Assembly: GCF_014191055.1 (NCBI RefSeq)
Contig: NZ_JACHWB010000001.1
Location: 1,331,875 to 1,395,874 of the forward strand
Direction: 5' to 3'
Length of the DNA: 64,000 bases
From: Microvirga lupini
GTDB lineage: Bacteria > Pseudomonadota > Alphaproteobacteria > Rhizobiales > Beijerinckiaceae
The notes beneath the pieces were generated by a model, which saw nothing but the letters and a program-made list of their open reading frames with translations, was not told where the DNA came from and searched no databases. Shown here piece by piece: positions 33,448-42,412 of the stretch; the stretch's first letter is position 1; every line of letters begins with the position of its first letter. The translations under genes and the position numbers were made by a program.

Positions 33448-34260
33448 ATGGCTCAGGATGCAGATCCCATTCGTGTGCGAACGCTGTTCCTGTCGGACCT
33501 CCATCTCGGGACCAGGGGGTGTCAGGCCGGGGCCTTGCTCGACTTCCTCAAGGCCTATGATGCCGACACCATCTATCTGGTCGGCGACATCGTCGACGGT
33601 TGGAAGCTGAAATCGGGCTGGTATTGGCCGCAGGCGCATAACGACGTGGTGCAGAAGCTCCTGCGCAAGGTCCGGAAAGGCGCCCGACTCGTCTACCTTC
33701 CCGGCAACCACGACGAGTTCCTGCGCGATTATCTCGGCGTCAATCTCGGGGGCATCGAGCTGGCGGATTACGCCCTGCACGAGGCCGCCGACGGCAAGCG
33801 CTACCTCGTGATCCACGGGGATCAGTTCGATCTCGTAGTCCGGCACGCCCGCTGGCTGGCGCTCCTCGGGGACGGGGCCTACACGGCCGCTCTCTTCGTC
33901 AACACCCATCTCAACATGGTCCGCAGGCGCCTCGGCCTGACCTACTGGTCTCTCTCGTCCTGGGCCAAGCTGAGGGTCAAGAACGCGGTCAACTATATCA
34001 GCCGGTTCGAGGAGCTGCTTGCAGCAGAAGCCGAGCGGCATGCGGCAGACGGGGTGATCTGCGGCCATATCCACCATGCGGTCATGCACGATCAGTTCGG
34101 AGTGGCTTACGTGAATACCGGCGACTGGGTCGAATCCTGCACTGCCGTGGTGGAGCATTACGACGGTTCATTCCAGCTCGTCCGGTGGACAGACGTCCAG
34201 CTGGAAAAGGCTGCGGAACAGAGCGCCATGACTCCTACGGTCAGCGAGAGGGCGGCCTGA
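33448..34260 (+). CDS. calcineurin-like metallophosphoesterase, PlcP-like / LpxH-like
   Basis: A protein of 270 residues with all binuclear metal motifs of the family: LFLSDLHLGTRG, YLVGDIVDGW, YLPGNHDEFL, VIHGDQFD and CGHIHHAVMHD. Such proteins are usually annotated as UDP-2,3-diacylglucosamine diphosphatase. In Sinorhizobium a member (PlcP) instead removes phosphate headgroups from membrane phospholipids in low phosphate, giving diacylglycerol. The overlapping downstream glycosyltransferase supports the PlcP reading here, because such pairs act in lipid remodelling. The ATG at 33448 follows GGGGAAG. The two roles cannot be separated by sequence alone. Confidence 0.8.
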   Translation: MAQDADPIRVRTLFLSDLHLGTRGCQAGALLDFLKAYDADTIYLVGDIVDGWKLKSGWYWPQAHNDVVQKLLRKVRKGARLVYLPGNHDEFLRDYLGVNLGGIELADYALHEAADGKRYLVIHGDQFDLVVRHARWLALLGDGAYTAALFVNTHLNMVRRRLGLTYWSLSSWAKLRVKNAVNYISRFEELLAAEAERHAADGVICGHIHHAVMHDQFGVAYVNTGDWVESCTAVVEHYDGSFQLVRWTDVQLEKAAEQSAMTPTVSERAA

Positions 34261-35267
34261 TGCGGGTGCTGATCGCCACCGATGCCTGGCGGCCCCAGAT
34301 CAACGGCGTGGTGCGCTCGCTGGAGCATATGGCCGAGGAGGCACCGCGCTTTGGCGCCGAAATCGTCTTCCTGACGCCGGAGCGCTTCCGCTCCTTTCCC
34401 ATGCCGACCTATCCGGAGATCCGCCTCTCGCTGACGCGACCAGGAATCATCGCCCGCATTCTCGACGAGGTGAAGCCCACCCACGTCCACATTGCCACCG
34501 AGGGGCCGATCGGGCTCGCCATGCGCCTCGTCTGCTCGCGGCAGAGGCGGGCTTTCACCACAAGCTATCACACGCGCTTTCCGGAATACGTTGCCGCCCG
34601 CACGCCGATCCCTGAATCATGGTCCTACAGGGCGCTTCTGCGATTTCATGAAAGCGCCCGCGCCATGATGGTCAGCACGCCCTCCCTCGAACGGGAGCTG
34701 ATGGGGCGAGGCTTCAGGAACATCATGCGCTGGACCCGCGGCGTCGACACAAGCCTGTTCCGGCCGCGCAAGGAACGGGTTCTGGACGCGGCGGCGCCCG
34801 TGTTCCTCTATGTCGGACGCGTCGCCGTGGAGAAGAACCTGGAGGCTTTCCTGAGACTGGATCTTCCCGGCACCAAGGTGGTCGTCGGCGATGGCCCTTT
34901 GCGCCCGGTCCTGGAGGTGAAGTACCCGGCGGCTCGCTTTCTCGGCCCGCTGACCGGCGAGGATCTCGCGCGGGTCTATGCCTCGGCGGATGTGTTCGTC
35001 TTCCCGAGCCTCACCGATACCTTCGGCATCGTCCTGCTCGAGGCGCTCGCCTCCGGGCTGCCGATCGCGGCCTTCCCGGTGACGGGGCCCATGGATGTGA
35101 TCGGCTCCTCCGGATGCGGGATCCTCAAGGAGGATCTGCGGGAGGCAGCCCTCGCGGCGCTCGATATCCCTCATGACCGCTGCCGGGCTTATGGAGAGAC
35201 CTTCACCTGGCAGGAAAGCGCCCGGCAGTTCTTCTCCAATATCGAGACCGCCCACGCAGGGGCTTAG
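34260..35267 (+). CDS. GT4-family glycosyltransferase, possible Agt-like glycolipid synthase
   Basis: A GT-B glycosyltransferase of 335 residues starting MRVLIATDAWRPQINGVVRSLE. The C-terminal half has LYVGRVAVEKNLEAFL, KVVVGDGPLRPVLEVKYP, and the EX7E-type region PSLTDTFGIVLLEALASGLP. It starts in the stop of the phosphoesterase gene (TGATG), so the two are coupled. In other alphaproteobacteria a glycosyltransferase beside plcP puts glucose or glucuronate on diacylglycerol under phosphate limitation. The proposed role is therefore glycolipid synthesis; mannosyltransferase-type functions are alternatives. Confidence 0.82.
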   Translation: MRVLIATDAWRPQINGVVRSLEHMAEEAPRFGAEIVFLTPERFRSFPMPTYPEIRLSLTRPGIIARILDEVKPTHVHIATEGPIGLAMRLVCSRQRRAFTTSYHTRFPEYVAARTPIPESWSYRALLRFHESARAMMVSTPSLERELMGRGFRNIMRWTRGVDTSLFRPRKERVLDAAAPVFLYVGRVAVEKNLEAFLRLDLPGTKVVVGDGPLRPVLEVKYPAARFLGPLTGEDLARVYASADVFVFPSLTDTFGIVLLEALASGLPIAAFPVTGPMDVIGSSGCGILKEDLREAALAALDIPHDRCRAYGETFTWQESARQFFSNIETAHAGA

Positions 35268-35273
35268 GCGCCG

Positions 35274-35798
35274 CTACATCAGGAAAGCAGAGTGGGGATG
35301 GAGGTGCCGGGCCTTCTCACCGTCGAAAGGGCCTGATTCCAGCGAGACCTCGGTGCGCTCGATCTCGACTCTGGTGAAGTCGACCATGCTCTGGATACGG
35401 CCTTCGAGATAGAGGAGCGTTCGGACCATCTGCCGGATGCGCTGTTCGGCGGCCTGTTGAAGCTCCTCCTCAGACAGGTCGGCCGGTTCGGTCGCCGGGA
35501 AGGATCGCACGTGCTCCATGGTCTGCCGGATAGCGGCAGCCATATCCTCCAGGTAGGCCTTGAGAGGGGCGACGGTGCCAGCGTCGAGGGGCTTGTCCTT
35601 CAGGCGCTCCAGGGCCTCCAGCACGGCCTGGGTGTCCGCATTGCGGTTGCGCCTTGCATATTCCTTCAGGAACCAGCGGCCGCGCGCGGTTTCCATGACG
35701 GCGGCTTCGATGGTGTCGAAATCCAGGTCACTGCGCGTGACGTCTGTCTCTTCATCGGGCATGGTGCCGGGATCCATCTGCGCCAGGGTTGATTCCAC
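35274..35798 (-). CDS. conserved hypothetical protein
   Basis: A mostly helical, acidic protein of 174 residues. It contains the stretch ETARGRWFLKEYARRNRNAD (about residues 36-55), which recurs in a conserved family of alphaproteobacterial proteins whose function I cannot state; later parts have heptad-like helices (EELQQAAEQRIRQMVRTLLYLE). No signal peptide or membrane segment is seen. Its stop is six bases from the glycosyltransferase stop (convergent) and its start diverges from the MFS gene. Confidence 0.7.
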   Translation of the reverse strand: MESTLAQMDPGTMPDEETDVTRSDLDFDTIEAAVMETARGRWFLKEYARRNRNADTQAVLEALERLKDKPLDAGTVAPLKAYLEDMAAAIRQTMEHVRSFPATEPADLSEEELQQAAEQRIRQMVRTLLYLEGRIQSMVDFTRVEIERTEVSLESGPFDGEKARHLHPHSAFLM

Positions 35799-35920
35799 TT
35801 ATCCCTCAGATGGGTCCAAAGCGGGTGCACGCTCAACCCCTCTAACGCTTTAGAGAGGGGGTCTTGCACCGGATTCTTGTTGATTTGGGCCATTTTGGGC
35901 CCCGGAAGACCCTGTCCTCG

Positions 35921-37102
35921 ATGCGTCCGATCAGAGCTCTCGAACTTCGGCTGGGTGCCCTTCAGGCCGCCAGCTTCACCAGCCATGGGATGTACCTGCC
36001 GTTCTTCCCGCTCTGGCTGCAGAGCAAGGCCTTGTCGCCCACGCTGATCGGGTTCGTGGTCGCCATTCCCATCATCGTCCGCATCCTGGCGACCGCGCCG
36101 CTCCTGAGCCTCGCGGATCGCTCGTTGGGTGCGCGACGGCTTCTTCTGGCGAGCCACCTGGGTCAGCTCATCGGCTTTCCCCTGTTCCTGATCAGCGACA
36201 GCAGCCTGGCGATCATCGCCCTCGTGGCCCTCGTGGCCGTTGCGCAATCCTGCATCATTCCCGGCAACGACCTCGTCTCCACCAATGCGGTCCAGAAGCA
36301 TCCCGGTTTGAACTACGGCATGATCCGGGGAGCCGGCTCGGTGGCCTTCTTCATAACCAACATTATCGGCGGCTATCTGGTGGGGGCTTTCGGGGCGGAT
36401 GCCGTGATCGTCGCCCTGACGCTCATTCCGGTCCTGGGGATTGCCGCGACCCTCATGGTGGTTCCTCAGGACCTCCCCGAGCCTGTGCTCGAGGATGAGC
36501 CCAGGAAGAGCCAGGCTTCTCCAAGACTTTCGACAATTCTCTGGATCGTGCTGATCGCGGGCGCGGCGACCCAGGGCAGCCACGGCGCGCTGAATGCCTT
36601 CGCCAGCATTTACTGGCGCTCCATCGGCTTCTCGGACGAGGTCATCGGCTATTTCTGGGCCGCCGGCGTGGTCACCGAGATTCTTGTCTTCATCTTCCTG
36701 GGCCGCGCGGTCGGGCGCGGATCAGGCGTCGGGCTCATCCTGATCGGCTCCGCTGCTGCGGCGATCCGCTTCACGATCATGTCGCTTCAGCCCGGCATCG
36801 AAATCATGTTCGTGCTCCAGGCCATGCATGCCCTGTCGTTCGCCGCGACCCATATCGGCACCATGGCGGCCCTGACGGCGCTTGCTCCCATGCAGGCCAG
36901 GGGACGAGCGCAGGGTATCTACGGATCGCTGGCTGCCCTGACCACGGCGGTCTCCACCGTGGTCAGCGGGATGATCTACAGCGGAGTGGGGGCAGGCGTG
37001 TTCGCCGCGATGGCCCCCTTGGGAGCCATCGGCGTTCTGCTGATGATAGTCGTCATCCGACTGCAAAAACGTCAGCCCCAGAGGGCGGGCTCCGGCGGAT
37101 AG
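35921..37102 (+). CDS. MFS transporter, HcaT/PPP-family type
   Basis: A 12-helix transporter of 393 residues. The start MRPIRALELRLGALQAASF leads into helix 1 (SFTSHGMYLPFFPLWLQ, about residues 17-35), and loop 2-3 has DRSLGARRLL. Later NYGMIRGAGSVAFFITNIIGG and ASIYWRSIGFSDEVIGYFWAAGVVTEI follow the MFS_1-like pattern of phenylpropionate and nucleoside-type permeases. The ATG at 35921 opens the fold; an upstream 19-residue extension is unlikely. The last 31 bases overlap the convergent dgcA-type gene. Confidence 0.85.
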   Translation: MRPIRALELRLGALQAASFTSHGMYLPFFPLWLQSKALSPTLIGFVVAIPIIVRILATAPLLSLADRSLGARRLLLASHLGQLIGFPLFLISDSSLAIIALVALVAVAQSCIIPGNDLVSTNAVQKHPGLNYGMIRGAGSVAFFITNIIGGYLVGAFGADAVIVALTLIPVLGIAATLMVVPQDLPEPVLEDEPRKSQASPRLSTILWIVLIAGAATQGSHGALNAFASIYWRSIGFSDEVIGYFWAAGVVTEILVFIFLGRAVGRGSGVGLILIGSAAAAIRFTIMSLQPGIEIMFVLQAMHALSFAATHIGTMAALTALAPMQARGRAQGIYGSLAALTTAVSTVVSGMIYSGVGAGVFAAMAPLGAIGVLLMIVVIRLQKRQPQRAGSGG

Positions 37103-38055
37103 ACGATGCTGCCCTCGTAGCGCAGGCCGGGCTCCCGGTCCTTGGCCAGCAGCAGCGGGCCGTCGAGATCGACGAAGCGGGAGCGCGGCGCCAGCACCAT
37201 GGCCGGAGCCATGGCGAGCGAGGTGCCGACCATGCAGCCGATCATGATGGAAAAGCCCTTGGCCTCCGCCGCATCGGCGAGTGCCAGCGCCTCGGTCAGA
37301 CCACCGGTCTTGTCGAGCTTGATGTTGACGAGATCGTAGAGCCCCACCAGACGGTCGAGGCTCGCCCGGTCGTGCACGCTCTCGTCCGCCAAGATCGGCA
37401 CGGGACGCGAGATCCGGCTTAAATAACCGTCCTCCTTGGCCGGCAGCGGCTGTTCCACCAGGGCGTAGCCGGCCTCGGCGCAGGCCGAGAGATGCTGTTC
37501 GATATTGGCCTCGGTCCAGCCCTCGTTGGCGTCGGCGATGAGCGTCGCCTGGGGGGCGGCCCGGCGCACGGCCTTGATCCGCTCGATATCGCCGTCGGGA
37601 GCTCCGAACTTGACCTTGAGGATCGGCCGCTCCGCGGCCTTTGCGGCGGCCTCCGCCATGCCTTCAGGGCTATCGAGGCTGATCGTGTAGGCGGTGGTGA
37701 CCGGCGGCCAGCGGGTGAGGCCTGCCGTCACATGGGCGCGGATGCCGGACCGCTTGGCGTCGAGATCCCAGAGGGCGCAATCGACCGCGTTGCGCGCCGC
37801 GCCTGCGGGCATGAGGCTCTGGAGGGCTTCGCGGGTCAGGCCATCCTCGATCCGGGGACGGATGGCCTCGATGGCCGCCGCAACGCCTTCGACCGTCTCA
37901 CCGTAGCGCGGGTAGGGCACGCATTCCCCATGCCCGACGGCGCCACCTTCGCTGATCGTGGCGGTCACCACCACGGCCTCGGTGCGGGAGCCTCGGGCGA
38001 TGGTGAACTTTCCCGCGATGGGAAAACGGTCGATGGAAACGGTGAGCTGACGCAT
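37072..38055 (-). CDS. dgcA: enolase-superfamily epimerase/racemase, DgcA-type (N-acetyl-D-Glu racemase or dipeptide epimerase)
   Basis: A protein of 327 residues of the mandelate-racemase/muconate-lactonizing group. It has an N-terminal capping domain (RFPIAGKFTIARGSRTEA, GHGECVPYPRYGETVE) and a barrel with the catalytic Lys in ILKVKFG, metal ligands in IADANEGW, VEQPLPA and ILADESVHD, and the second Lys in VNIKLDKTGG. These mark the L-Ala-D/L-Glu epimerase / DgcA subgroup. DgcA usually neighbours dgcN, which is absent here. It starts at the ATG at 38055, with a 31-base convergent overlap with the MFS gene. Confidence 0.8.
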   Translation of the reverse strand: MRQLTVSIDRFPIAGKFTIARGSRTEAVVVTATISEGGAVGHGECVPYPRYGETVEGVAAAIEAIRPRIEDGLTREALQSLMPAGAARNAVDCALWDLDAKRSGIRAHVTAGLTRWPPVTTAYTISLDSPEGMAEAAAKAAERPILKVKFGAPDGDIERIKAVRRAAPQATLIADANEGWTEANIEQHLSACAEAGYALVEQPLPAKEDGYLSRISRPVPILADESVHDRASLDRLVGLYDLVNIKLDKTGGLTEALALADAAEAKGFSIMIGCMVGTSLAMAPAMVLAPRSRFVDLDGPLLLAKDREPGLRYEGSIVYPPEPALWG

Positions 38056-38153
38056 TCTCGTGATGACTCTTGGCTTCTCGTGATGAAGTTCGTCTCGACT
38101 TGTGACGCAATGACACGCTATCACCAAGCGGAATCAACGCCGAAGGGACAATC

Positions 38154-39296
38154 GTGGCGCAGGGCACCCTGGCTCAAGGGCCGGACATGACAATCGAGCG
38201 CTCGGGCGGGCAGACGACGGTGCGTCTGTCGGGTCCCTGGACGGCGCCGCATGCCCAGCGCGTCGAGGCCCTCGTCGGCGAGATCGAGGCGGAGGCCGAC
38301 CATTTCCCCCTGGTCTTCGACCTGAGCGGCGTCGAGCGGCTCGACACCCTCGGCGCCTGGACCCTCGACCGGACCCGCCATGAACTGTCGGTCAAGGGGC
38401 AGGCGGATTTCGCCAATGCCTCGCCGGAGCAGAAGATCCTCCTGGAGGAGGCGGCCTACCGCGATTTCCAGGGCAAGCCCAAGCCCCGGCATTCCCGCTC
38501 GGTCGATTTCCTCGTCGATGTGGGCCAGAGCGTGGCCGGGGCCGGTAAGGATCTGGTCGGCGGCGTCGGTTTCCTGGGCGAACTTGTCGCCGCGATGGTG
38601 CGGGTGATCGTCCATCCCCGTCGCTTCCGGGGCACGGCGGTGGTCAACCAGCTGGAGCAGATCGCCTATCGCGGCGTGCCGATCATCGTGCTGATCTCGT
38701 TCCTCGTCGGCTGCATCGTCTCCCAGCAAGGTATCTTCCAGCTCGTCAAGTTCGGCGCGACACCCTTCGTCATCGACCTGATCGGTATCCTGGTCCTGCG
38801 CGAACTGGGCGTGCTGCTCACCTCCATCATGGTGGCGGGTCGTTCCGGCTCTGCCTTCACGGCCGAGATCGGCTCCATGAAGATGCGGGAGGAGATCGAT
38901 GCCCTGCGGGTTATGGGGCTCGACCCCATCGAGGTCCTGATCGTCCCGCGTATTCTGGCCCTCCTGATCGGCCTGCCGCTCCTGACCTTCATCGCGTCCA
39001 TCGCGGCACTGGTCGGCGGCGGCCTGACAACCTGGGTCTATGGCGGCATCAGCCCGGACATCTTCCTCGAGCGCCTCAGGGCGGCTGTCGGCATGAACAC
39101 CTTTCTGGTGGGCATCATCAAGGCGCCCTTCATGGCGGTGGTCATCGGGATCATCGCCACCCTGGAAGGCATGGCGGTCGCCGGATCCGCAGAGTCGCTC
39201 GGCCGCCACGTGACCTCCTCGGTGGTGAAGGCCATTTTCATGGTCATCGTGCTCGATGGCCTCTTCGCCATGTTTTTTGCAGCGATCAATTACTGA
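38154..39296 (+). CDS. mlaE: MlaE-family lipid ABC transporter permease with N-terminal STAS-like domain
   Basis: A permease of 380 residues. The first ~110 residues form a STAS-like domain (VRLSGPWTAPHAQRVEALV, VFDLSGVERLDTLGAW), which in the Mla system is a separate protein, MlaB. The rest is the MlaE permease (QLEQIAYRGVPIIVLISFLVGCIVS, VLRELGVLLTSIMVAGRSGSAFTAEIGSMKMREEIDAL, ESLGRHVTSSVVKAIF). It starts with GTG behind AAGGGA. The stop precedes mlaF by one base. The complex moves phospholipids between inner and outer membranes. Confidence 0.91.
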   Translation: MAQGTLAQGPDMTIERSGGQTTVRLSGPWTAPHAQRVEALVGEIEAEADHFPLVFDLSGVERLDTLGAWTLDRTRHELSVKGQADFANASPEQKILLEEAAYRDFQGKPKPRHSRSVDFLVDVGQSVAGAGKDLVGGVGFLGELVAAMVRVIVHPRRFRGTAVVNQLEQIAYRGVPIIVLISFLVGCIVSQQGIFQLVKFGATPFVIDLIGILVLRELGVLLTSIMVAGRSGSAFTAEIGSMKMREEIDALRVMGLDPIEVLIVPRILALLIGLPLLTFIASIAALVGGGLTTWVYGGISPDIFLERLRAAVGMNTFLVGIIKAPFMAVVIGIIATLEGMAVAGSAESLGRHVTSSVVKAIFMVIVLDGLFAMFFAAINY

Positions 39297-39297
39297 G

Positions 39298-40107
39298 ATG
39301 ATGCTCGAGCGCCGACATCCCGACCTGACGAAGAATCGCGAGGTGATCATCCGCGCCCGCGGCGTCGAGGTCGGCTTCGGGGAACGCACCATCCTCAAGG
39401 GGCTCGATCTCGATGTGTATCGCGGCGAGATCCTGGGCTTCGTCGGAGGCTCGGGCCAGGGCAAGTCGGTCCTGACCCGCGCCATCCTGGGGCTCGTGCC
39501 CAAGCGGGCGGGCACCATCGAGGTGCTGGGCCAGAATCTCGACGAGCTGTCGCCGAACGAGCGCCGCCAGCTGGAACGCCATTGGGGCGTGCTGTTCCAG
39601 CAGGGAGCGCTGTTTTCGGCCCTGACGGTTAAGCAGAACATCCAGGTGCCCATGCGCGAATACCTGCGCCTGTCGGACCGGCTGCTCGACGAATTGGCCA
39701 TGCTCAAGATCGAGATGGTGGGCCTGAATTCGGACGCCGCCGACAAGCTGCCCTCAGAGCTGTCCGGCGGCATGATCAAGCGTGCGGCCCTGGCGCGGGC
39801 ACTCGCGCTCGACCCGGAAATCGTCTTTCTCGACGAGCCGACTTCCGGCCTCGACCCCATCGGCGCCGGCGAGTTCGACGACCTGATTGCGACGTTACAG
39901 CGGACTTTAGGCCTGACCGTATTCATGGTAACCCATGACCTCGACAGCCTTTACTCGGTCTGCGACCGGATAGCGGCATTGGGCGAGGGAAAAATTCTCG
40001 CGGAGGGTCCCATCGAGGCGATGCTGGCCTCGGACCATCCGTGGCTTCGCTCTTATTTTCATGGGAAACGGGCACGCGCGGTCATGGCCGGCGGCGCGCA
40101 AGGGTAA
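39298..40107 (+). CDS. mlaF: MlaF-type ABC transporter ATP-binding protein
   Basis: An ATPase of 269 residues: Walker A GFVGGSGQGKSVLTRAI, Q-loop LFQQGALFSALTVKQN, signature ELSGGMIKRAALARAL and Walker B VFLDEPTSGLDPI, all in the MlaF form (GMIKR rather than GQQQR). Two ATG codons (39298 and 39301) are both close to the mlaE stop; either may be used. It is the motor for MlaE and is followed after two bases by mlaD. Confidence 0.9.
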   Translation: MMLERRHPDLTKNREVIIRARGVEVGFGERTILKGLDLDVYRGEILGFVGGSGQGKSVLTRAILGLVPKRAGTIEVLGQNLDELSPNERRQLERHWGVLFQQGALFSALTVKQNIQVPMREYLRLSDRLLDELAMLKIEMVGLNSDAADKLPSELSGGMIKRAALARALALDPEIVFLDEPTSGLDPIGAGEFDDLIATLQRTLGLTVFMVTHDLDSLYSVCDRIAALGEGKILAEGPIEAMLASDHPWLRSYFHGKRARAVMAGGAQG

Positions 40108-40109
40108 CG

Positions 40110-41687
40110 ATGGAAACGCGTGCAAATTACGCCTTGATCGGCCTCTTCACCCTGGCGGTGATCGCAGCGGCCTTCGGATTCGTCTACTGGTTCTCCGGTG
40201 GCGAGCGCGGTCAGGCCCGCCAGACGATCCGCATCGTGTTCTCCGGTTCCGTCTCCGGCCTTTCGCAGGGCTCGAGCGTGTCCTTCAACGGCCTGCGGGT
40301 CGGCGAGGTCTCGACCCTCGAGCTTCTGCCGGAGGATCCGCGCCGGGTGGTGGCCATCGCGTCCGTCAACAGCACCACGCCGATCCGGGCCGACACCCGC
40401 GCCCGCCTGGAATACCAGGGCCTGACCGGCGTCGCGAATGTGGGGCTGACCGGCGGCGAGGCGGGAGCGCCCCCGCTGGTGGCCGGCCCCGGCCAGCCCA
40501 TGCCGACGATCTTCGCCGACCGCTCCGACTTCCAGGATCTCATCGAGAGCGCCCGCAACATCGCCCGGCGGGCTGACGACGTGCTGGAGCGGGTCGGCCG
40601 GGTGGTCTCCGACAACGAGGCTTCGGTCAGCCGCACCATCCAGAACGTGGAGCGCTTCTCCCAGGCCCTGGGCGAGAACGCGGAGGGCATCGACCGCTTC
40701 CTGGCCCAGGTGGGGCAGGCGGCCGAGAAGGTCGGGCCTCTGGCCGAGAAGCTCGAGACGCTCGCCACCAACGTGGACACGGTCGTGCGGGCGGTCGATC
40801 CGCAGCGCGTGACCCGGATCGTCGAGAATGTGGAAGGCTTCACCCAGACCCTGGGCGCAAGCCGGCAGGCATTGGAGAGCACCCTGCGCAATACTGATAG
40901 CCTCGTGGCTCGCCTCAACGAGACCGCTCCGAAGCTCGACAGCGCCGTAGGAGACATCTCCAACATCGCAAAGGCCATCGACCCGGCGAAGGTCGGCCGA
41001 ACCGTCGACAAGGTCGAGGAAGTCGCCAATTCCATTGATGGACAGCGGGTCGCGCGGATCGTCGAGAATACGGATAATTTCACCCGAGCTCTCGGGGAGA
41101 ATCGCGAGACCATCAACAATGCCCTCCGGGACGCCGCGAGCCTGATCGCGTCTCTCAATGTCACCGCGCCCAAGCTGGACAGGGCCGTGGGTGAGATCGC
41201 GGAACTGGCCCAGGCCGTCGATCCGGCCAAGGTTGGCCGCACGGTCGACAATATCGACACCTTCACCCAGACCCTGAGCCGCCGCAGCCCGGATGTGGAC
41301 AAGGCAATCCAGGAGGCGCGCTCGATCACCGAGAAGTTGAATAAGTCGGCGGACCGCATCGACGGCGTCTTGGCCGGAGCCGAGAAGTTCCTCGGCTCGG
41401 CCTCCGGCGAGGCGGGCAAGGGCGCCTTCGACGAAATCCGCGCCGCTGCCGTTTCCGTGCGGGAGCTTGCCAACGACCTCAACGCACGGACCGAGGGCAT
41501 CCAGGGCGTGCTGTCAGGTGTCGGCCGCTTCACGGATTCGGGCCTGCGGGAATACGAGGCGCTGGCCGTCGAGGGTCGCAGGACCCTCGGCGACATCAGC
41601 CGCGCGGTGCGCAGCATCGAACGTAATCCACAGCAGTTTCTTTTCGGTGGCCGTTCGAACCTCCCCGAGTACAATGGACGCCGTTAA
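40110..41687 (+). CDS. mlaD: MlaD-type MCE protein with long C-terminal helical repeats
   Basis: A protein of 525 residues with one N-terminal membrane helix (YALIGLFTLAVIAAAFGFVY, about residues 7-26), an MCE domain (about 38-130, IRIVFSGSVSGLSQGSSVSFNGLRVGEV), and a helical C-terminal region of nearly 400 residues. That region repeats an 80-residue unit: DPAKVGRTVD recurs at 40980 and 41220, and the following RVxRIVENxxxFT block at 40797 and about 41040. E. coli MlaD is about 180 residues, so this is a long relative, like LetB/YebT or alphaproteobacterial MCE proteins. It should bind lipid in the periplasm. Confidence 0.9.
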   Translation: METRANYALIGLFTLAVIAAAFGFVYWFSGGERGQARQTIRIVFSGSVSGLSQGSSVSFNGLRVGEVSTLELLPEDPRRVVAIASVNSTTPIRADTRARLEYQGLTGVANVGLTGGEAGAPPLVAGPGQPMPTIFADRSDFQDLIESARNIARRADDVLERVGRVVSDNEASVSRTIQNVERFSQALGENAEGIDRFLAQVGQAAEKVGPLAEKLETLATNVDTVVRAVDPQRVTRIVENVEGFTQTLGASRQALESTLRNTDSLVARLNETAPKLDSAVGDISNIAKAIDPAKVGRTVDKVEEVANSIDGQRVARIVENTDNFTRALGENRETINNALRDAASLIASLNVTAPKLDRAVGEIAELAQAVDPAKVGRTVDNIDTFTQTLSRRSPDVDKAIQEARSITEKLNKSADRIDGVLAGAEKFLGSASGEAGKGAFDEIRAAAVSVRELANDLNARTEGIQGVLSGVGRFTDSGLREYEALAVEGRRTLGDISRAVRSIERNPQQFLFGGRSNLPEYNGRR

Positions 41688-41696
41688 GTAACCGGT

Positions 41697-42371
41697 ATGC
41701 GTGGATCCTCCGTGGTAACCTCCCCGATTAAACGAGCCTGCCTGCTCCGGCGCCTTGCTCCGGTGGCGCTGCTGGCTGCCCTCGCGGGCGCCTGCTCGTC
41801 GGGGCCTGCTCCGGCGACCTTCGACCTGTCGGCGCCGTCCTCCCGGATTCGGGGGGCGGCCGGCGTTCAGGTGCTGGTGAACGAGCCTGCGGCCCTGCAG
41901 CAGCTCTCGACCCAGCAGATCCTGGTCAAGGACACGAGTGGATCCGTGTCGTTCATCGGAGGAGGGCAGTGGGCCGACAACCTGCCCCGTCTGATCCAGA
42001 CCCGCCTGATCAACACCTTCGAGAATTCCTCCCAGCTGCGTGGCGTCTCACGTCCCAGCAGCGGAGCGGTGGCGGATGTCCAGCTCGTCTCCGAGCTGCG
42101 GCGCTTCGAGATCGCGACCCCCGACAACCAGGCGGTCGCCGAGATTTCCGTGAAGATCGTCAGCGACCGGGATGGCCGCATCGTCAATGGCCGGATCTTC
42201 CGCGCCAGCGTCCCGGCCAGTGCCGTCGACGCCCCGAACGCGGCTCGCGCCCTCGACGAGGCGCTCTCCGTGGTCATGCTCGACATCGTCCGCTGGGTCA
42301 GCGGCAGCCACCTGCCGCGCCGCGAGGATCCTGGCACCGCTGCGGCGGGTGAGGATCGGGCGCCGGCTTAA
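41697..42371 (+). CDS. ABC-type transport auxiliary lipoprotein (PqiC/LetC-like)
   Basis: A lipoprotein of 224 residues. The N-terminus is long and basic, with a hydrophobic core and a lipobox ending at Cys33 (LAGAC). The remaining part matches the ABC-trans_aux family: FDLSAPSS, VQVLVNEPAALQQLSTQQILVKD, WADNLPRLIQTRLINTFENSSQL, VQLVSELRRFEI, and SVVMLDIVRWVS. Homologues (PqiC) sit in the outer membrane beside MCE proteins. It is the last gene of the mla operon, 9 bases after mlaD, and is followed by an intergenic repeat and a strong terminator. Confidence 0.87.
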   Translation: MRGSSVVTSPIKRACLLRRLAPVALLAALAGACSSGPAPATFDLSAPSSRIRGAAGVQVLVNEPAALQQLSTQQILVKDTSGSVSFIGGGQWADNLPRLIQTRLINTFENSSQLRGVSRPSSGAVADVQLVSELRRFEIATPDNQAVAEISVKIVSDRDGRIVNGRIFRASVPASAVDAPNAARALDEALSVVMLDIVRWVSGSHLPRREDPGTAAAGEDRAPA

Positions 42372-42412
42372 AGAGGCAGCTAACCAATCCGCCAAGTCTA
42401 GTTCCAGTGGAC

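Noticed and set aside
35821..35865. CCCCTCTAA...TTAGAGAGGGG hairpin upstream of the MFS gene as an attenuator
   Set aside because: The stem is interrupted by unpaired bases, there is no T-run, and no leader gene; kept out as a weak structure.
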